Shown: one piece after another, positions 1 through 6,018 of the stretch
How the letters are laid out: every line of letters begins with the position of its first letter
Position numbering within the stretch: position 1 is the stretch's first letter
DNA from: Candidatus Zixiibacteriota bacterium
GTDB taxonomy: Bacteria; Zixibacteria; MSB-5A5; GN15; FEB-12
Assembly: GCA_030591625.1 (NCBI GenBank)
Contig: JAUVAR010000141.1
Span: 1-6,899 of the forward strand
Direction: 5' to 3'
DNA: 6,899 bases
Translations under genes and position numbers: made by a program
The notes under the pieces: model-generated
What the model saw: the letters and a program-made list of their open reading frames with translations, nothing else
Told to the model about the DNA's origin: nothing
The model's database searches: none

Positions 1-23
1 CTCTCTCTCTTGTGTTTGTGTTC

Positions 24-554
24 TCATTGTAGTTCATCCATTTCTATCGGGACATCTGTTTCTCCTGCATACCACTTGAAACTTGACCACTGCCATTTCT
101 CTGGCTTATCAACAAGCACACGTACAACTGGATTATTGTGACAATAGTTTATCTTCTCAATAACAATTTCTGCACTTCGACAGTTGTGATCATAAAAACG
201 ACGTTGCCAGAATGAAACAGACTCGTCCTTCCTTGTTAAATATCCAACATCAAATCCCTCTACTGAACGCAGATGATGTAAGATTGATCTTGCGGATATA
301 GATTTCAATTCTCCAATGATTCTGCCAAGAGAAATGCTGCCCTTAGTTTCACACGGGAGCAATACCAGATGAACATGATCGGGCATTACTACATATCCCC
401 ACAGTTTTAGCGTATGTTTATTTCTAATTTGTTCCAAAGATGACACAAACAATTCAGCTACAGCTTTGTGTTTTAATAATTGGTGGCGTCGATATGTACT
501 GAAAGTTACGAATCGCCCAGTACCAAGCTTATCGAAATGCCGGAGTTTTGTCAT
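24..554 (-). CDS. REP-associated tyrosine transposase (RAYT, IS200-like Y1 transposase family)
   Basis: The product is a 176-residue single-domain HUH endonuclease of the Y1 transposase superfamily. In known RAYTs this enzyme nicks and rejoins single-stranded DNA at REP palindromes. The sequence shows the N-terminal 'RFVTFSTYRR' strand (residues 14-23), the HUH metal-binding motif in 'MPDHVHLVLLP' (His60, His62), the RAYT-typical 'FWQRRFYDHNCRS' (115-127) and 'INYCHNNPV' (135-143) with candidate nucleophile Tyr137, and a C-terminal 'WQWSSFKWYAG' (154-164). Length is normal for RAYTs and all key residues are present, so it looks intact. It starts at the only ATG before residue 57, and no good Shine-Dalgarno sequence precedes it. 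It is a lone gene without IS ends. Downstream lies only a short CT-rich tract at the window edge. RAYTs are usually single-copy domesticated genes rather than mobile IS elements. Family assignment is secure; activity is inferred. Confidence 0.92.
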   Translation of the reverse strand: MTKLRHFDKLGTGRFVTFSTYRRHQLLKHKAVAELFVSSLEQIRNKHTLKLWGYVVMPDHVHLVLLPCETKGSISLGRIIGELKSISARSILHHLRSVEGFDVGYLTRKDESVSFWQRRFYDHNCRSAEIVIEKINYCHNNPVVRVLVDKPEKWQWSSFKWYAGETDVPIEMDELQ

Positions 555-559
555 GCCCT

Positions 560-588
560 ATTATATCTACAAATGTCTTCAAGAGCAA
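560..588 (-). promoter_or_regulatory. candidate sigma70 promoter for the RAYT gene
   Basis: On the minus strand a perfect TATAAT (plus-strand 560-565) lies 17 bp downstream of TTGCTC (583-588), which matches the -35 consensus only at TTG. The -10 box ends 5 nt before the ATG at 554, so transcription from it would start at or very near the start codon. That predicts a leaderless or nearly leaderless mRNA, consistent with the lack of a clear ribosome binding site. The REP-like repeat at 595-627 begins just upstream of the -35 element. Confidence 0.45.
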
Positions 589-594
589 GTTAAG

Positions 595-627
595 AGGAAC
601 CTACCGCAAGCGGATGGGCCACCCAGA
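595..627 (+). repeat. REP-like palindromic repeat, copy A, next to the RAYT gene
   Basis: This ~33-nt unit begins AGGAACCTACC, has the short stem CCGC-AA-GCGG at 604-613, and ends GGGCCACCCAGA. It matches copy B (652-683) at about 27 of 33 aligned positions, in the same orientation, with a spacing of 57 nt start to start. The loop AA is conserved. The stem differs from copy B at one base pair, changed on both arms so that pairing is kept, which points to selection for the hairpin. Position directly upstream of a RAYT gene is where REP sequences are expected. Other genomic copies cannot be seen from this window. Confidence 0.65.
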
Positions 628-651
628 CAAGATCAATCAAACAATCATTCA

Positions 652-683
652 AGGAACCCACCCCAAGGGGCGGGGCACCCAGA
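652..683 (+). repeat. REP-like palindromic repeat, copy B
   Basis: This is the second, same-orientation copy of the unit at 595-627. It begins AGGAACCCACC and ends GGGGCACCCAGA. Its stem is CCCC-AA-GGGG (661-670), and beyond one A/C mismatch a further CCC (657-659) can pair with GGG (672-674). Relative to copy A it has five substitutions and one deleted base. Two of the substitutions are a paired G-to-C / C-to-G change in the stem. A degenerate third piece (AGAGGACCCA, 681-690) follows directly but is too short to call. Confidence 0.65.
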
Positions 684-715
684 GGACCCATAACACCCAA
701 AACCCCGAATAAAAC

Positions 716-770
716 TTGACTACTATCCTATAAACAACTGTATTACAATCAATTGTATTACAGGCAGTTG
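716..770 (+). promoter_or_regulatory. candidate promoter and operator-like dyad upstream of the sigma-factor operon
   Basis: TTGACT (716-721) is a good -35 element. The best hexamer 17 bp downstream is TGTATT (739-744), only 4 of 6 to consensus. Overlapping it is a 36-bp dyad with arms CAACTG (735-740) and CAGTTG (765-770) and a palindromic core CAATTG (750-755), all sharing the same centre. The 9-mer TGTATTACA also occurs twice as a direct repeat 15 bp apart (739-747, 754-762). This arrangement fits a regulator binding over the -10 region. No ECF-type promoter at proper spacing was found, so autoregulation by the sigma factor is not evident. Confidence 0.35.
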
Positions 771-822
771 TGAACACCAAAAAACTTTAAAATTTGTTTG
801 AATATTCTAACGGAACAGAAGT

Positions 823-1398
823 ATGCCAGTTGACAGGAAAACAGATATGATGGAAACTGATGTAGCACTCGTTATGAATATCGGCAAAGGTGATAAAAGC
901 GCCCTAAGGCAGTTAGTCGAAAGACACAAGAAAACTGCCTACAACATGGCTATCGGTCTGGTCGGTAACCGTGATGATGCGCTCGATATCTCGCAGGAAG
1001 CGTTCCTTCGGGTCTATCGTTCGGCTGACACATTCGATAACGACAAACCGTTCCTCCCCTGGTTCTATACTATCGTTGCCAACTTGAGCCGTACATGGCT
1101 CCGCAAACGAACAACGCGCGATAATCGGATGGTCGATTTAGAATCATCTGAATATTTGCTTGTGGCATCGGACAACCCGGAAGCAGAAACTATTCAAAAA
1201 GAAACAAGCCGGGCATTGAGTGAAGGTATGATGGAACTCCCATTTGAGGATCGCGAAATTATCGTCATGCAGCATTTCCAGGGCTTATCATACGATGAAA
1301 TTGCAACAGCACTTGACATACCGAAAGGTACTGTTATGTCACGATTATACTATGCACGAAAAAAACTTGCGACAATTATGAGGCGCTCTGATGGATGA
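823..1398 (+). CDS. ECF-type RNA polymerase sigma factor (sigma-70 family)
   Basis: The 191-residue product has the two-domain layout of extracytoplasmic-function sigma factors. Region 2 (about 28-96) includes 'DALDISQEAFLRVYRS' (52-67), which contacts core polymerase, and 'PWFYTIVANLSRTWLRKR' (79-96) for -10 recognition. Region 4 (about 130-187) has 'LPFEDREIIVMQHFQGLSY' and the helix-turn-helix 'DEIATALDIPKGTVMSRLYYARKKL' for -35 recognition. Sigma regions 1.1 and 3 are absent, as expected. The ATG at 823 has a weak GGAA upstream. An in-frame ATG at 847 (Met9) has AGGA (835-838) at good distance and gives a more typical N-terminus, so the true start may be there. It overlaps the next gene by 8 nt, and that gene encodes its probable membrane anti-sigma factor, so the sigma is presumably held inactive until an envelope signal arrives. 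The inducing signal and target promoters cannot be read from the sequence. Confidence 0.93.
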   Translation: MPVDRKTDMMETDVALVMNIGKGDKSALRQLVERHKKTAYNMAIGLVGNRDDALDISQEAFLRVYRSADTFDNDKPFLPWFYTIVANLSRTWLRKRTTRDNRMVDLESSEYLLVASDNPEAETIQKETSRALSEGMMELPFEDREIIVMQHFQGLSYDEIATALDIPKGTVMSRLYYARKKLATIMRRSDG

Positions 1399-1834
1399 CA
1401 GGCTAAATCAGATGCTCTCGGGCTATGTCGATGGCGAACTCTCGGAAGCTGAGCGAATCAACTTCGAGAAAGAGCTTGAAAATAACTCTGAGCTAAGAGC
1501 GGAACTCGATGAGTTCCGAAAACTGAAAAAGGTAACCGATATGATGCATTATACGGACCTCCCCGATGAAGTATGGGACGGCTACTGGCAGTCAATATAT
1601 CGTCGGACCGAAAGAGGGATCGGCTGGATATTATTTTCATTGGGTGCAATTTTAATTCTTTGCTTTGGGATGTTTGAGGTATTCAGCGAACTTTACGCCA
1701 ATCCTGAATCACCATTATGGTTCAAAATAGGAGCTACTGCCTTAGGTGGTGGATCAATCTTTTTACTGGTCTCTTATGGCCGTGAACGTTTATTTGCTTA
1801 CAACCGTGACCGTTACAAAGAGGTAGAAAGATGA
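1391..1834 (+). CDS. putative membrane-anchored anti-sigma factor, two TM segments, no zinc motif
   Basis: The product has 147 residues. The N-terminal part resembles anti-sigma domains: 'LSGYVDGELSEAERINFEKEL' (9-29) is the common opening of ECF anti-sigmas, followed by a charged helix to about residue 50. The usual HxxxCxxC zinc site is absent. The only cysteine (Cys91) lies inside a membrane helix, so this would be a non-zinc variant. Predicted membrane segments are 77-95 and 111-128, separated by a short loop (96-110), with a basic tail 'YGRERLFAYNRDRYKE' on the same side as the N-terminus, presumably cytoplasmic. The start ATG at 1391 lies within the end of the sigma gene, with GAGG at 1380-1383 as ribosome binding site, which implies translational coupling. 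Role is inferred from position and the N-terminal pattern. It does not match a membrane sensor I can name. Confidence 0.75.
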   Translation: MDDRLNQMLSGYVDGELSEAERINFEKELENNSELRAELDEFRKLKKVTDMMHYTDLPDEVWDGYWQSIYRRTERGIGWILFSLGAILILCFGMFEVFSELYANPESPLWFKIGATALGGGSIFLLVSYGRERLFAYNRDRYKEVER

Positions 1835-2151
1835 TCTTGACAACTACTGAACATATACATGGTAAGAAAATTGTAAAGACACTTGGTTTGGTCAAAGGAA
1901 ATACTATTCGCGCTCGTCATATTGGACGAGATATCGCTGCGGTTTTTCGTAATATGGTTGGAGGCGAGATTACTGACTATACCAAGATGCTGGCCGAGTC
2001 ACGTGAGCAGTCAATTGATCGTATGACAGCTCAGGCTAAAGAACAAGGTGCCAATGCGATCACAATGGTAAGGTTTTCAACCTCATCAATGATGCAAAAC
2101 GCGGCGGAACTGTTGGTTTATGGGACTGCTGTTGTTATCGAAGATGAATAG
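1831..2151 (+). CDS. YbjQ/UPF0145 family protein
   Basis: The 106-residue product covers the whole YbjQ (DUF74, 'putative heavy-metal-binding') domain: an N-terminal strand 'ILTTTEHIHGKKIVKTLGLVKGN' (2-24), the family hallmark 'VGGEITDYTKML' (43-54), a helix with 'AREQ'-like 'ESREQSIDRMTAQAKEQGANAI' (56-77), and the closing strand 'ELLVYGTAVVIE'. Family members are small soluble oligomers of unknown function, and the metal-binding label is not well tested. This copy has no cysteines. The gene starts inside the stop of the anti-sigma gene (ATGA, 4-nt overlap) with GAGG at 1820-1823, so it is translated with the sigma pair and probably belongs to the same response. Confidence 0.9.
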   Translation: MILTTTEHIHGKKIVKTLGLVKGNTIRARHIGRDIAAVFRNMVGGEITDYTKMLAESREQSIDRMTAQAKEQGANAITMVRFSTSSMMQNAAELLVYGTAVVIEDE

Positions 2152-2152
2152 C

Positions 2153-2167
2153 ACAGGTAACACCTGT
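2153..2167 (+). other. small hairpin just after the sigma operon
   Basis: ACAGGT (2153-2158) and ACCTGT (2162-2167) form a 6-bp stem with a 3-nt loop, starting 2 nt after the ybjQ-like stop codon. There is no T-run after it, so it is not a canonical intrinsic terminator. It could protect the 3' end of the message or be incidental. Confidence 0.3.
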
Positions 2168-2186
2168 CAGGTATTGCCTATAGAAA

Positions 2187-2215
2187 TTGAATGTCAGTCT
2201 AAGTCAGTTTATAAT
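2187..2215 (+). promoter_or_regulatory. sigma70-type promoter for the LTA-synthase-like gene
   Basis: TTGAAT (2187-2192, 4 of 6) and a perfect TATAAT (2210-2215) are separated by exactly 17 bp, giving an expected start near 2222 and a leader of about 44 nt. The spacer contains a direct repeat, GTCAGT at 2193-2198 and 2203-2208, one helical turn apart, which may be a regulator site. So the downstream gene is likely transcribed independently of the sigma operon. A second, weaker candidate is TTGACT (2232-2237) with TAAATT (2254-2259), flanking the palindrome CTGTACAG (2243-2250). Confidence 0.5.
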
Positions 2216-2265
2216 CCATTCGTTTCATCTCTTGACTTAAGGCTGTACAGATGTAAATTCTGTGC

Positions 2266-4275
2266 ATGCCGTTATTACAACAAATTGAAAAGATAAGTCA
2301 ACGAACAAGACTATCGTCGTCGTACATCTTTCTAATCTTCTCTTATTTTCTTGGGATATCAATCCTGTCTGCCGGACGGCTTCTATTTTATTTTGATCGA
2401 GCTCCGGACGCTCTGCCTGTTGATACTCTCACCATTCTGCACGCATTCTTTATCGGTTTGAGATTTGATACTGTGATTGTGCTCGCATTCTTAGCTCCGT
2501 TACTTCTAATACTTCCATGGATGGGACGATTATTCCCAAAAACTAAATGGCCTGTCATTACAGTTATTGGGACAATATTCTGTTTCTTTGTCATATCTAT
2601 TCTTAGTGATATCAGATATTATTCATACTTCAATTCGCATCTCGACTTTAGAGTAATTGAATACTTTGGACAGGGTGATACGTTCTGGTTCCTTATCAAG
2701 TCGGACCCAAGAGCGAATTTCTATCTTGCTGTAATATTATTAGCGGTGCCGTTGATAATTTTCATTCTTATCAAGCTATGGAATATTTCTATTTTAGCAC
2801 AACATAGATTCAATATCACTTCACACATTGTATGGTTTGTCCTGCTGATCGTAATGTTCGGAATTGGGATTAGAGGACGACTCGGAATAACCGGTATCAA
2901 ATGGTCGCTCGCATATATCACACAACATCATTTTGTAAATCAACTTGGTTTGAATGGACTATTCACGCTCGGTGCTGCATGGTTTGAACAGGGACATGAT
3001 CCACGTCTCGCCGGAATGAATGATAATGAACGATTTAAATTTGTAGAATTGAAAACCGCAATTGATTCGGTGCAGGTGATGCTTGGTCAGCCTGGCAATG
3101 AATGGCTTGAACCGGGGCAATCGATGTATCAAAAGATAAATAATCCTGAACAGTTTGGCTTTAGACCTAACTTAGTCACGATTATTTCAGAGAGCTGGTC
3201 GGGTAGGAACACATCGGTGCTTGGTGCAACTTATGGTGTTACCCCATACTTTGACAGTCTGTCTAATCATGGAATATTGTTCGATAACTTTTTCGCTTCT
3301 GGCACAAGGACAAACTATGGCCTCGCTGCTGTTCTTTGCAGTTTCCCTTCTCTACCGGGACGTTCGTTACTTTCAAGATATGATGCTCGTGTCCCTACAA
3401 CGGTCTTATCTAAGATTCTCAATGACCGAGGATATTACAATGTTTTTGTCTATGGTGGTGATTTGTTGTTCGATAATATGGAGGGGTTCTTTCGTCAACA
3501 CGGCTATGATCGTTTGATTGGAGAAACTGATTTTGCATCGGAAGATAGCTGGACCGAATGGGGTGTTCCGGACCATGTAGTATTTGAACGTGTCATTGCG
3601 TTATGTGATTCTCTTCCACGACCTTTTCATATAACTGTCCTGACTTTGAGTAACCATGAACCATTTGATCTGCCTGATTCATCGGTTCAAAAATATTTCG
3701 ATGATTCTATCTTGTCGAAGGAACTAAATTCGCAGGCGTATGCAGATTATGCGTTCGGAGGATTCATGAACAGCATGAGTCAACGGCCTGAGTTTGATTC
3801 TACAATTTTTATGATGACCGCCGATCATTGCAGGTGGCGCTATGGGTGGGCTTATATCAACCCTGTCAACTATCATATTCCGCTATTGTTATACTCGCCC
3901 ACATTGTTGGGAGATTCGGCACTTCGTGTATCGAAGCTTGGTAGTCAGACAGATATTATTCCTACACTTATGGGGCACTTGGGGGGTGAATTTATCTATT
4001 CGGGATTTGGGCGTGATCTTAACAGGCTTGATTCTTCGGACAATGGTTTTGCTTTTGTGAATACAAGTATTTATGTAGGATTATCTGAGGATCGAGTTGA
4101 CTGGTATCATGAAATGATTGGAAGAAGTTCTGTTTTGCTGAGACTATCTGGCGCTGGGTCTAAAATGAAACGAGTTGAAGATAGCTTGACTCTTGATTAT
4201 TATCGACTTCAAAGACGTGCACGATATATCATGCAGGCGGCCGAGATGTTATCGGTTCCGCCTGTTGATAAATAA
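2266..4275 (+). CDS. LTA synthase/MdoB-family membrane sulfatase-fold phosphotransferase
   Basis: The product has 669 residues. About five N-terminal membrane helices (roughly 20-40, 58-83, 97-115, 152-172, 188-204) precede an extracytoplasmic alkaline-phosphatase/sulfatase-type domain (about 300-600). This is the architecture of lipoteichoic acid synthase and phosphoglycerol transferase MdoB, which move phosphoglycerol or related groups from phospholipid onto envelope glycans. Visible active-site elements are metal ligand Glu309 in 'VTIISESWSGR', probable nucleophile Thr349 in 'SGTRTNYG', His464 in 'SNHEPFDLP', and Asp520-His521 in 'MMTADHCRWRYG'. All key positions are kept. No Shine-Dalgarno precedes the ATG at 2266, and an in-frame stop at 2254 rules out a longer ATG start. 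The real substrate is unknown: in an organism with an outer membrane it would more likely modify periplasmic glycans or lipids than make lipoteichoic acid. Confidence 0.88.
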   Translation: MPLLQQIEKISQRTRLSSSYIFLIFSYFLGISILSAGRLLFYFDRAPDALPVDTLTILHAFFIGLRFDTVIVLAFLAPLLLILPWMGRLFPKTKWPVITVIGTIFCFFVISILSDIRYYSYFNSHLDFRVIEYFGQGDTFWFLIKSDPRANFYLAVILLAVPLIIFILIKLWNISILAQHRFNITSHIVWFVLLIVMFGIGIRGRLGITGIKWSLAYITQHHFVNQLGLNGLFTLGAAWFEQGHDPRLAGMNDNERFKFVELKTAIDSVQVMLGQPGNEWLEPGQSMYQKINNPEQFGFRPNLVTIISESWSGRNTSVLGATYGVTPYFDSLSNHGILFDNFFASGTRTNYGLAAVLCSFPSLPGRSLLSRYDARVPTTVLSKILNDRGYYNVFVYGGDLLFDNMEGFFRQHGYDRLIGETDFASEDSWTEWGVPDHVVFERVIALCDSLPRPFHITVLTLSNHEPFDLPDSSVQKYFDDSILSKELNSQAYADYAFGGFMNSMSQRPEFDSTIFMMTADHCRWRYGWAYINPVNYHIPLLLYSPTLLGDSALRVSKLGSQTDIIPTLMGHLGGEFIYSGFGRDLNRLDSSDNGFAFVNTSIYVGLSEDRVDWYHEMIGRSSVLLRLSGAGSKMKRVEDSLTLDYYRLQRRARYIMQAAEMLSVPPVDK

Positions 4276-4325
4276 TAATAGGTTCAGTTCTTATAAACTT
4301 ACCAAAACTACCACTTTGGATAACT

Positions 4326-4370
4326 GCGATAGGTCTTGCGTCCACCTCTGGCGGAGGTGTGACCTGTCGC
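4326..4370 (+). repeat. long imperfect hairpin H1 (REP/BIME-like)
   Basis: An outer stem of 10 bp (GCGATAGGTC, 4326-4335, with GACCTGTCGC, 4361-4370, one T-G pair) encloses an inner 6-bp stem CACCTC (4343-4348) / GAGGTG (4354-4359) with loop TGGCG. The 7-nt/1-nt internal loop is asymmetric. No T-run follows on either strand, so it is not a standard intrinsic terminator, though it lies between convergent genes. It resembles the reverse complement of H2 (4392-4435), mainly in its outer parts: RGGTCTTG near the left end and TGTGACC near the right end. Confidence 0.7.
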
Positions 4371-4391
4371 CATTGTCTCTCCAAGGTTAAC

Positions 4392-4435
4392 GTGTCGGGT
4401 CACAATTCCGTTCACACGGAATCAAGACCCAACAC
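4392..4435 (-). repeat. long imperfect hairpin H2, inverted relative of H1
   Basis: Nested stems: GTGT (4392-4395)/ACAC (4432-4435), GGGTC (4397-4401)/GACCC (4426-4430), and a perfect 7-bp inner stem ATTCCGT (4405-4411)/ACGGAAT (4416-4422) with loop TCAC. That makes 16 pairs with one mismatch and a symmetric 3-nt internal loop. Read on the minus strand it lines up with H1, 23 of 31 positions identical in the outer arms, while the inner stems differ. Two related palindromes in opposite orientation 21 nt apart is the layout of a BIME. It lies 18 nt beyond the ammonia-lyase stop codon. Confidence 0.7.
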
Positions 4436-4453
4436 AACATTCATAAAGTTTTA

Positions 4454-5977
4454 CTAAGCTAAAGAGCCTACTGCCTGTTCTACTTCTTCTAAAATCTCGC
4501 ATGACTTAACCAAATTTTGCATCGCGGTATTATCCTTGTGCAACGGACGGTCTATGTCGAGAAATTCTACATACCTGCGCACAACTTCATGCGCTTTTGT
4601 TACACCGGCACCAAATTTGTAGTCGCGCAGATCAAGCGCCTGCGCTGCAGCCATGATTTCAATTCCAAGAACGCCATAAGCATTATCAAGAATCTGGGTG
4701 TTCTTGATTGCTGTATTCATACCCATTGAAACAAAATCTTCCTGATCGGCAGCGGCCGGAATAGATTGAATTGACGCCGGTGCAGATAAAATACGTTGTT
4801 CGACAATCAATGAATCGGCGGTGTATTGTGTTAACATAAGTCCTGAGAACATGCCGGCACCTTTGGTCAGGAAGGGTGGCAGTCCGACGCTGAGAGCTGG
4901 GTTGTTAAGACGGTTCATTCTGCGCTCGGACATAACTGAGACCATAGTGATCGCTGCACCAATCATGTCCATCGGAAGTGAAACAGGTGTCCCCTGGAAA
5001 TTTGCACCTGAGATTTGGATATTTTCATCGGGGAAGAATATCGGATTGTCCCCTACCCCGTTCAATTCGATTTCTACCTGCGAACGTGCCCACCTGACCG
5101 CATCGTGCGCTGCTCCGACTACCTGTGGGGTTGAGCGCATTGAATAAGCATCCTGAACTTTACATTTGACACGCTCTTCGGCAAGATCACCACCTGTAAC
5201 CAATTTACGAATAGCTTCAGCAGAACGAACAGCACCAGAGAAGCCTCGTATTTCATGCAGCTTGGCACTGTATGGTCGCATGTTTGCTTTGAGTGCTTCC
5301 AGAGACATAGCTGCACCGATCTCTGCCTGCTTTAGCCATCGGTCTGTGTCGTATAGCAATATTGCACTCATCGCGGTCAAAACATTTGAGCCATTGATAG
5401 TCGCTAAACCATCTCGCGCTTCAAGTCCGGGTACTTCGATGCCTGCACGATTCATTGCGACGGCACCCTCCAAAAGTTCGCCGTTGTAATACGCTTGTCC
5501 CTCACCGAGCAACAATAGTGCAACCTGCGACATTGGCGCAAGATCACCGCATGCTCCGACAGAACCTTTCTGACAAACAAATGGTGTCACACCCTTGTTG
5601 AGCATCTCAATCAATGTTTGAGTAATAATTGGTCGCACACCGGAATTCCCGTGGGCATGGACATTGATACGCCCAACCATCGCACCTCGTACATACTCCA
5701 ACGGAGCAGGATCACCAATCCCGGCTGAATGATTATAGATAAGATATTTTTGAAAGTCCTGCACTTGTTCGTCGGTCAGAACAACTTCTGAGAATTCACC
5801 GATTCCGGTATTGATACCATACATGATTTCGCGTGCCTCGAGTTTACGCTCGACCATCGCCCGACACTTTTGCATTTGAGTGAGCGCATCGGGACAGAGT
5901 TCGACTTTCTCGTTATGACGAGCTATCTTGACAAGTTTTTCGATTGTAAGGCCTGAGCCGTTTAGAATTAGTGACAT
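4454..5977 (-). CDS. hutH: histidine/aromatic amino acid ammonia-lyase with an Ala-Cys-Gly MIO motif
   Basis: The 507-residue protein matches bacterial histidine ammonia-lyase along its full length. The family eliminates ammonia from histidine (giving urocanate), phenylalanine or tyrosine as a cytosolic tetramer. Residues aligning with known HAL active-site positions are present: Tyr53 in 'YGINTG', His83 in 'NHSAGIG', Asn195 in 'TINGSN', Gln275, Tyr278 and Arg281 in 'QDAYSMR', Phe327 in 'GANFQGTP', and Glu413 in 'DQEDFVSMG'. His83 and Glu413 favour histidine over aromatic substrates, but 'NFQGTP' is reminiscent of plant PAL, so substrate is not certain. Oddity: the cofactor tripeptide reads Ala142-Cys143-Gly144 (Cys codon at 5549-5551), where the family has Ala-Ser-Gly. 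The start is supported by AAGAGG (plus-strand 5983-5988) 5 nt before the ATG. No other histidine-degradation gene is next to it. Confidence 0.9.
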   Translation of the reverse strand: MSLILNGSGLTIEKLVKIARHNEKVELCPDALTQMQKCRAMVERKLEAREIMYGINTGIGEFSEVVLTDEQVQDFQKYLIYNHSAGIGDPAPLEYVRGAMVGRINVHAHGNSGVRPIITQTLIEMLNKGVTPFVCQKGSVGACGDLAPMSQVALLLLGEGQAYYNGELLEGAVAMNRAGIEVPGLEARDGLATINGSNVLTAMSAILLYDTDRWLKQAEIGAAMSLEALKANMRPYSAKLHEIRGFSGAVRSAEAIRKLVTGGDLAEERVKCKVQDAYSMRSTPQVVGAAHDAVRWARSQVEIELNGVGDNPIFFPDENIQISGANFQGTPVSLPMDMIGAAITMVSVMSERRMNRLNNPALSVGLPPFLTKGAGMFSGLMLTQYTADSLIVEQRILSAPASIQSIPAAADQEDFVSMGMNTAIKNTQILDNAYGVLGIEIMAAAQALDLRDYKFGAGVTKAHEVVRRYVEFLDIDRPLHKDNTAMQNLVKSCEILEEVEQAVGSLA

Positions 5978-6018
5978 ATATTCCTCTTAAGATTCTGATA
6001 TTGATCTTTATTAATTGA

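Noticed and set aside
595..683. Possible CRISPR repeats
   Set aside because: Only two copies, only ~82% alike, with a 24-nt gap and no further units or cas genes. Palindromic REP-like repeats next to a RAYT explain them better.
466..693. 75-codon open frame on the plus strand
   Set aside because: It is antisense to the RAYT gene and then runs through the palindromic repeats. The translation is low-complexity and rich in Pro/Gln/Asn, with no recognisable domain.
771..810. ECF-type autoregulatory promoter (TGAAC ... TCTAA) before the sigma gene
   Set aside because: The two elements are about 30 bp apart, far too long for an ECF promoter spacer.
3221..3517. Open frame overlapping the LTA-synthase-like gene in another frame
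   Set aside because: It lies wholly inside a gene with clear family motifs, and its translation has no domain of its own.
4326..4435. Bidirectional intrinsic terminators between convergent genes
   Set aside because: Neither hairpin is followed by a T-run on either strand, and both have internal loops. They may affect RNA 3' ends but do not meet the usual criteria.
4821..5489. Plus-strand open frames opposite the ammonia-lyase
   Set aside because: Antisense shadows of a well-supported gene with full-length family similarity.
4454..5977. A histidine-utilisation operon
   Set aside because: Only the lyase is present. Neighbours are unrelated and on the opposite strand, with no hutU, hutI, hutG or hutC in view.
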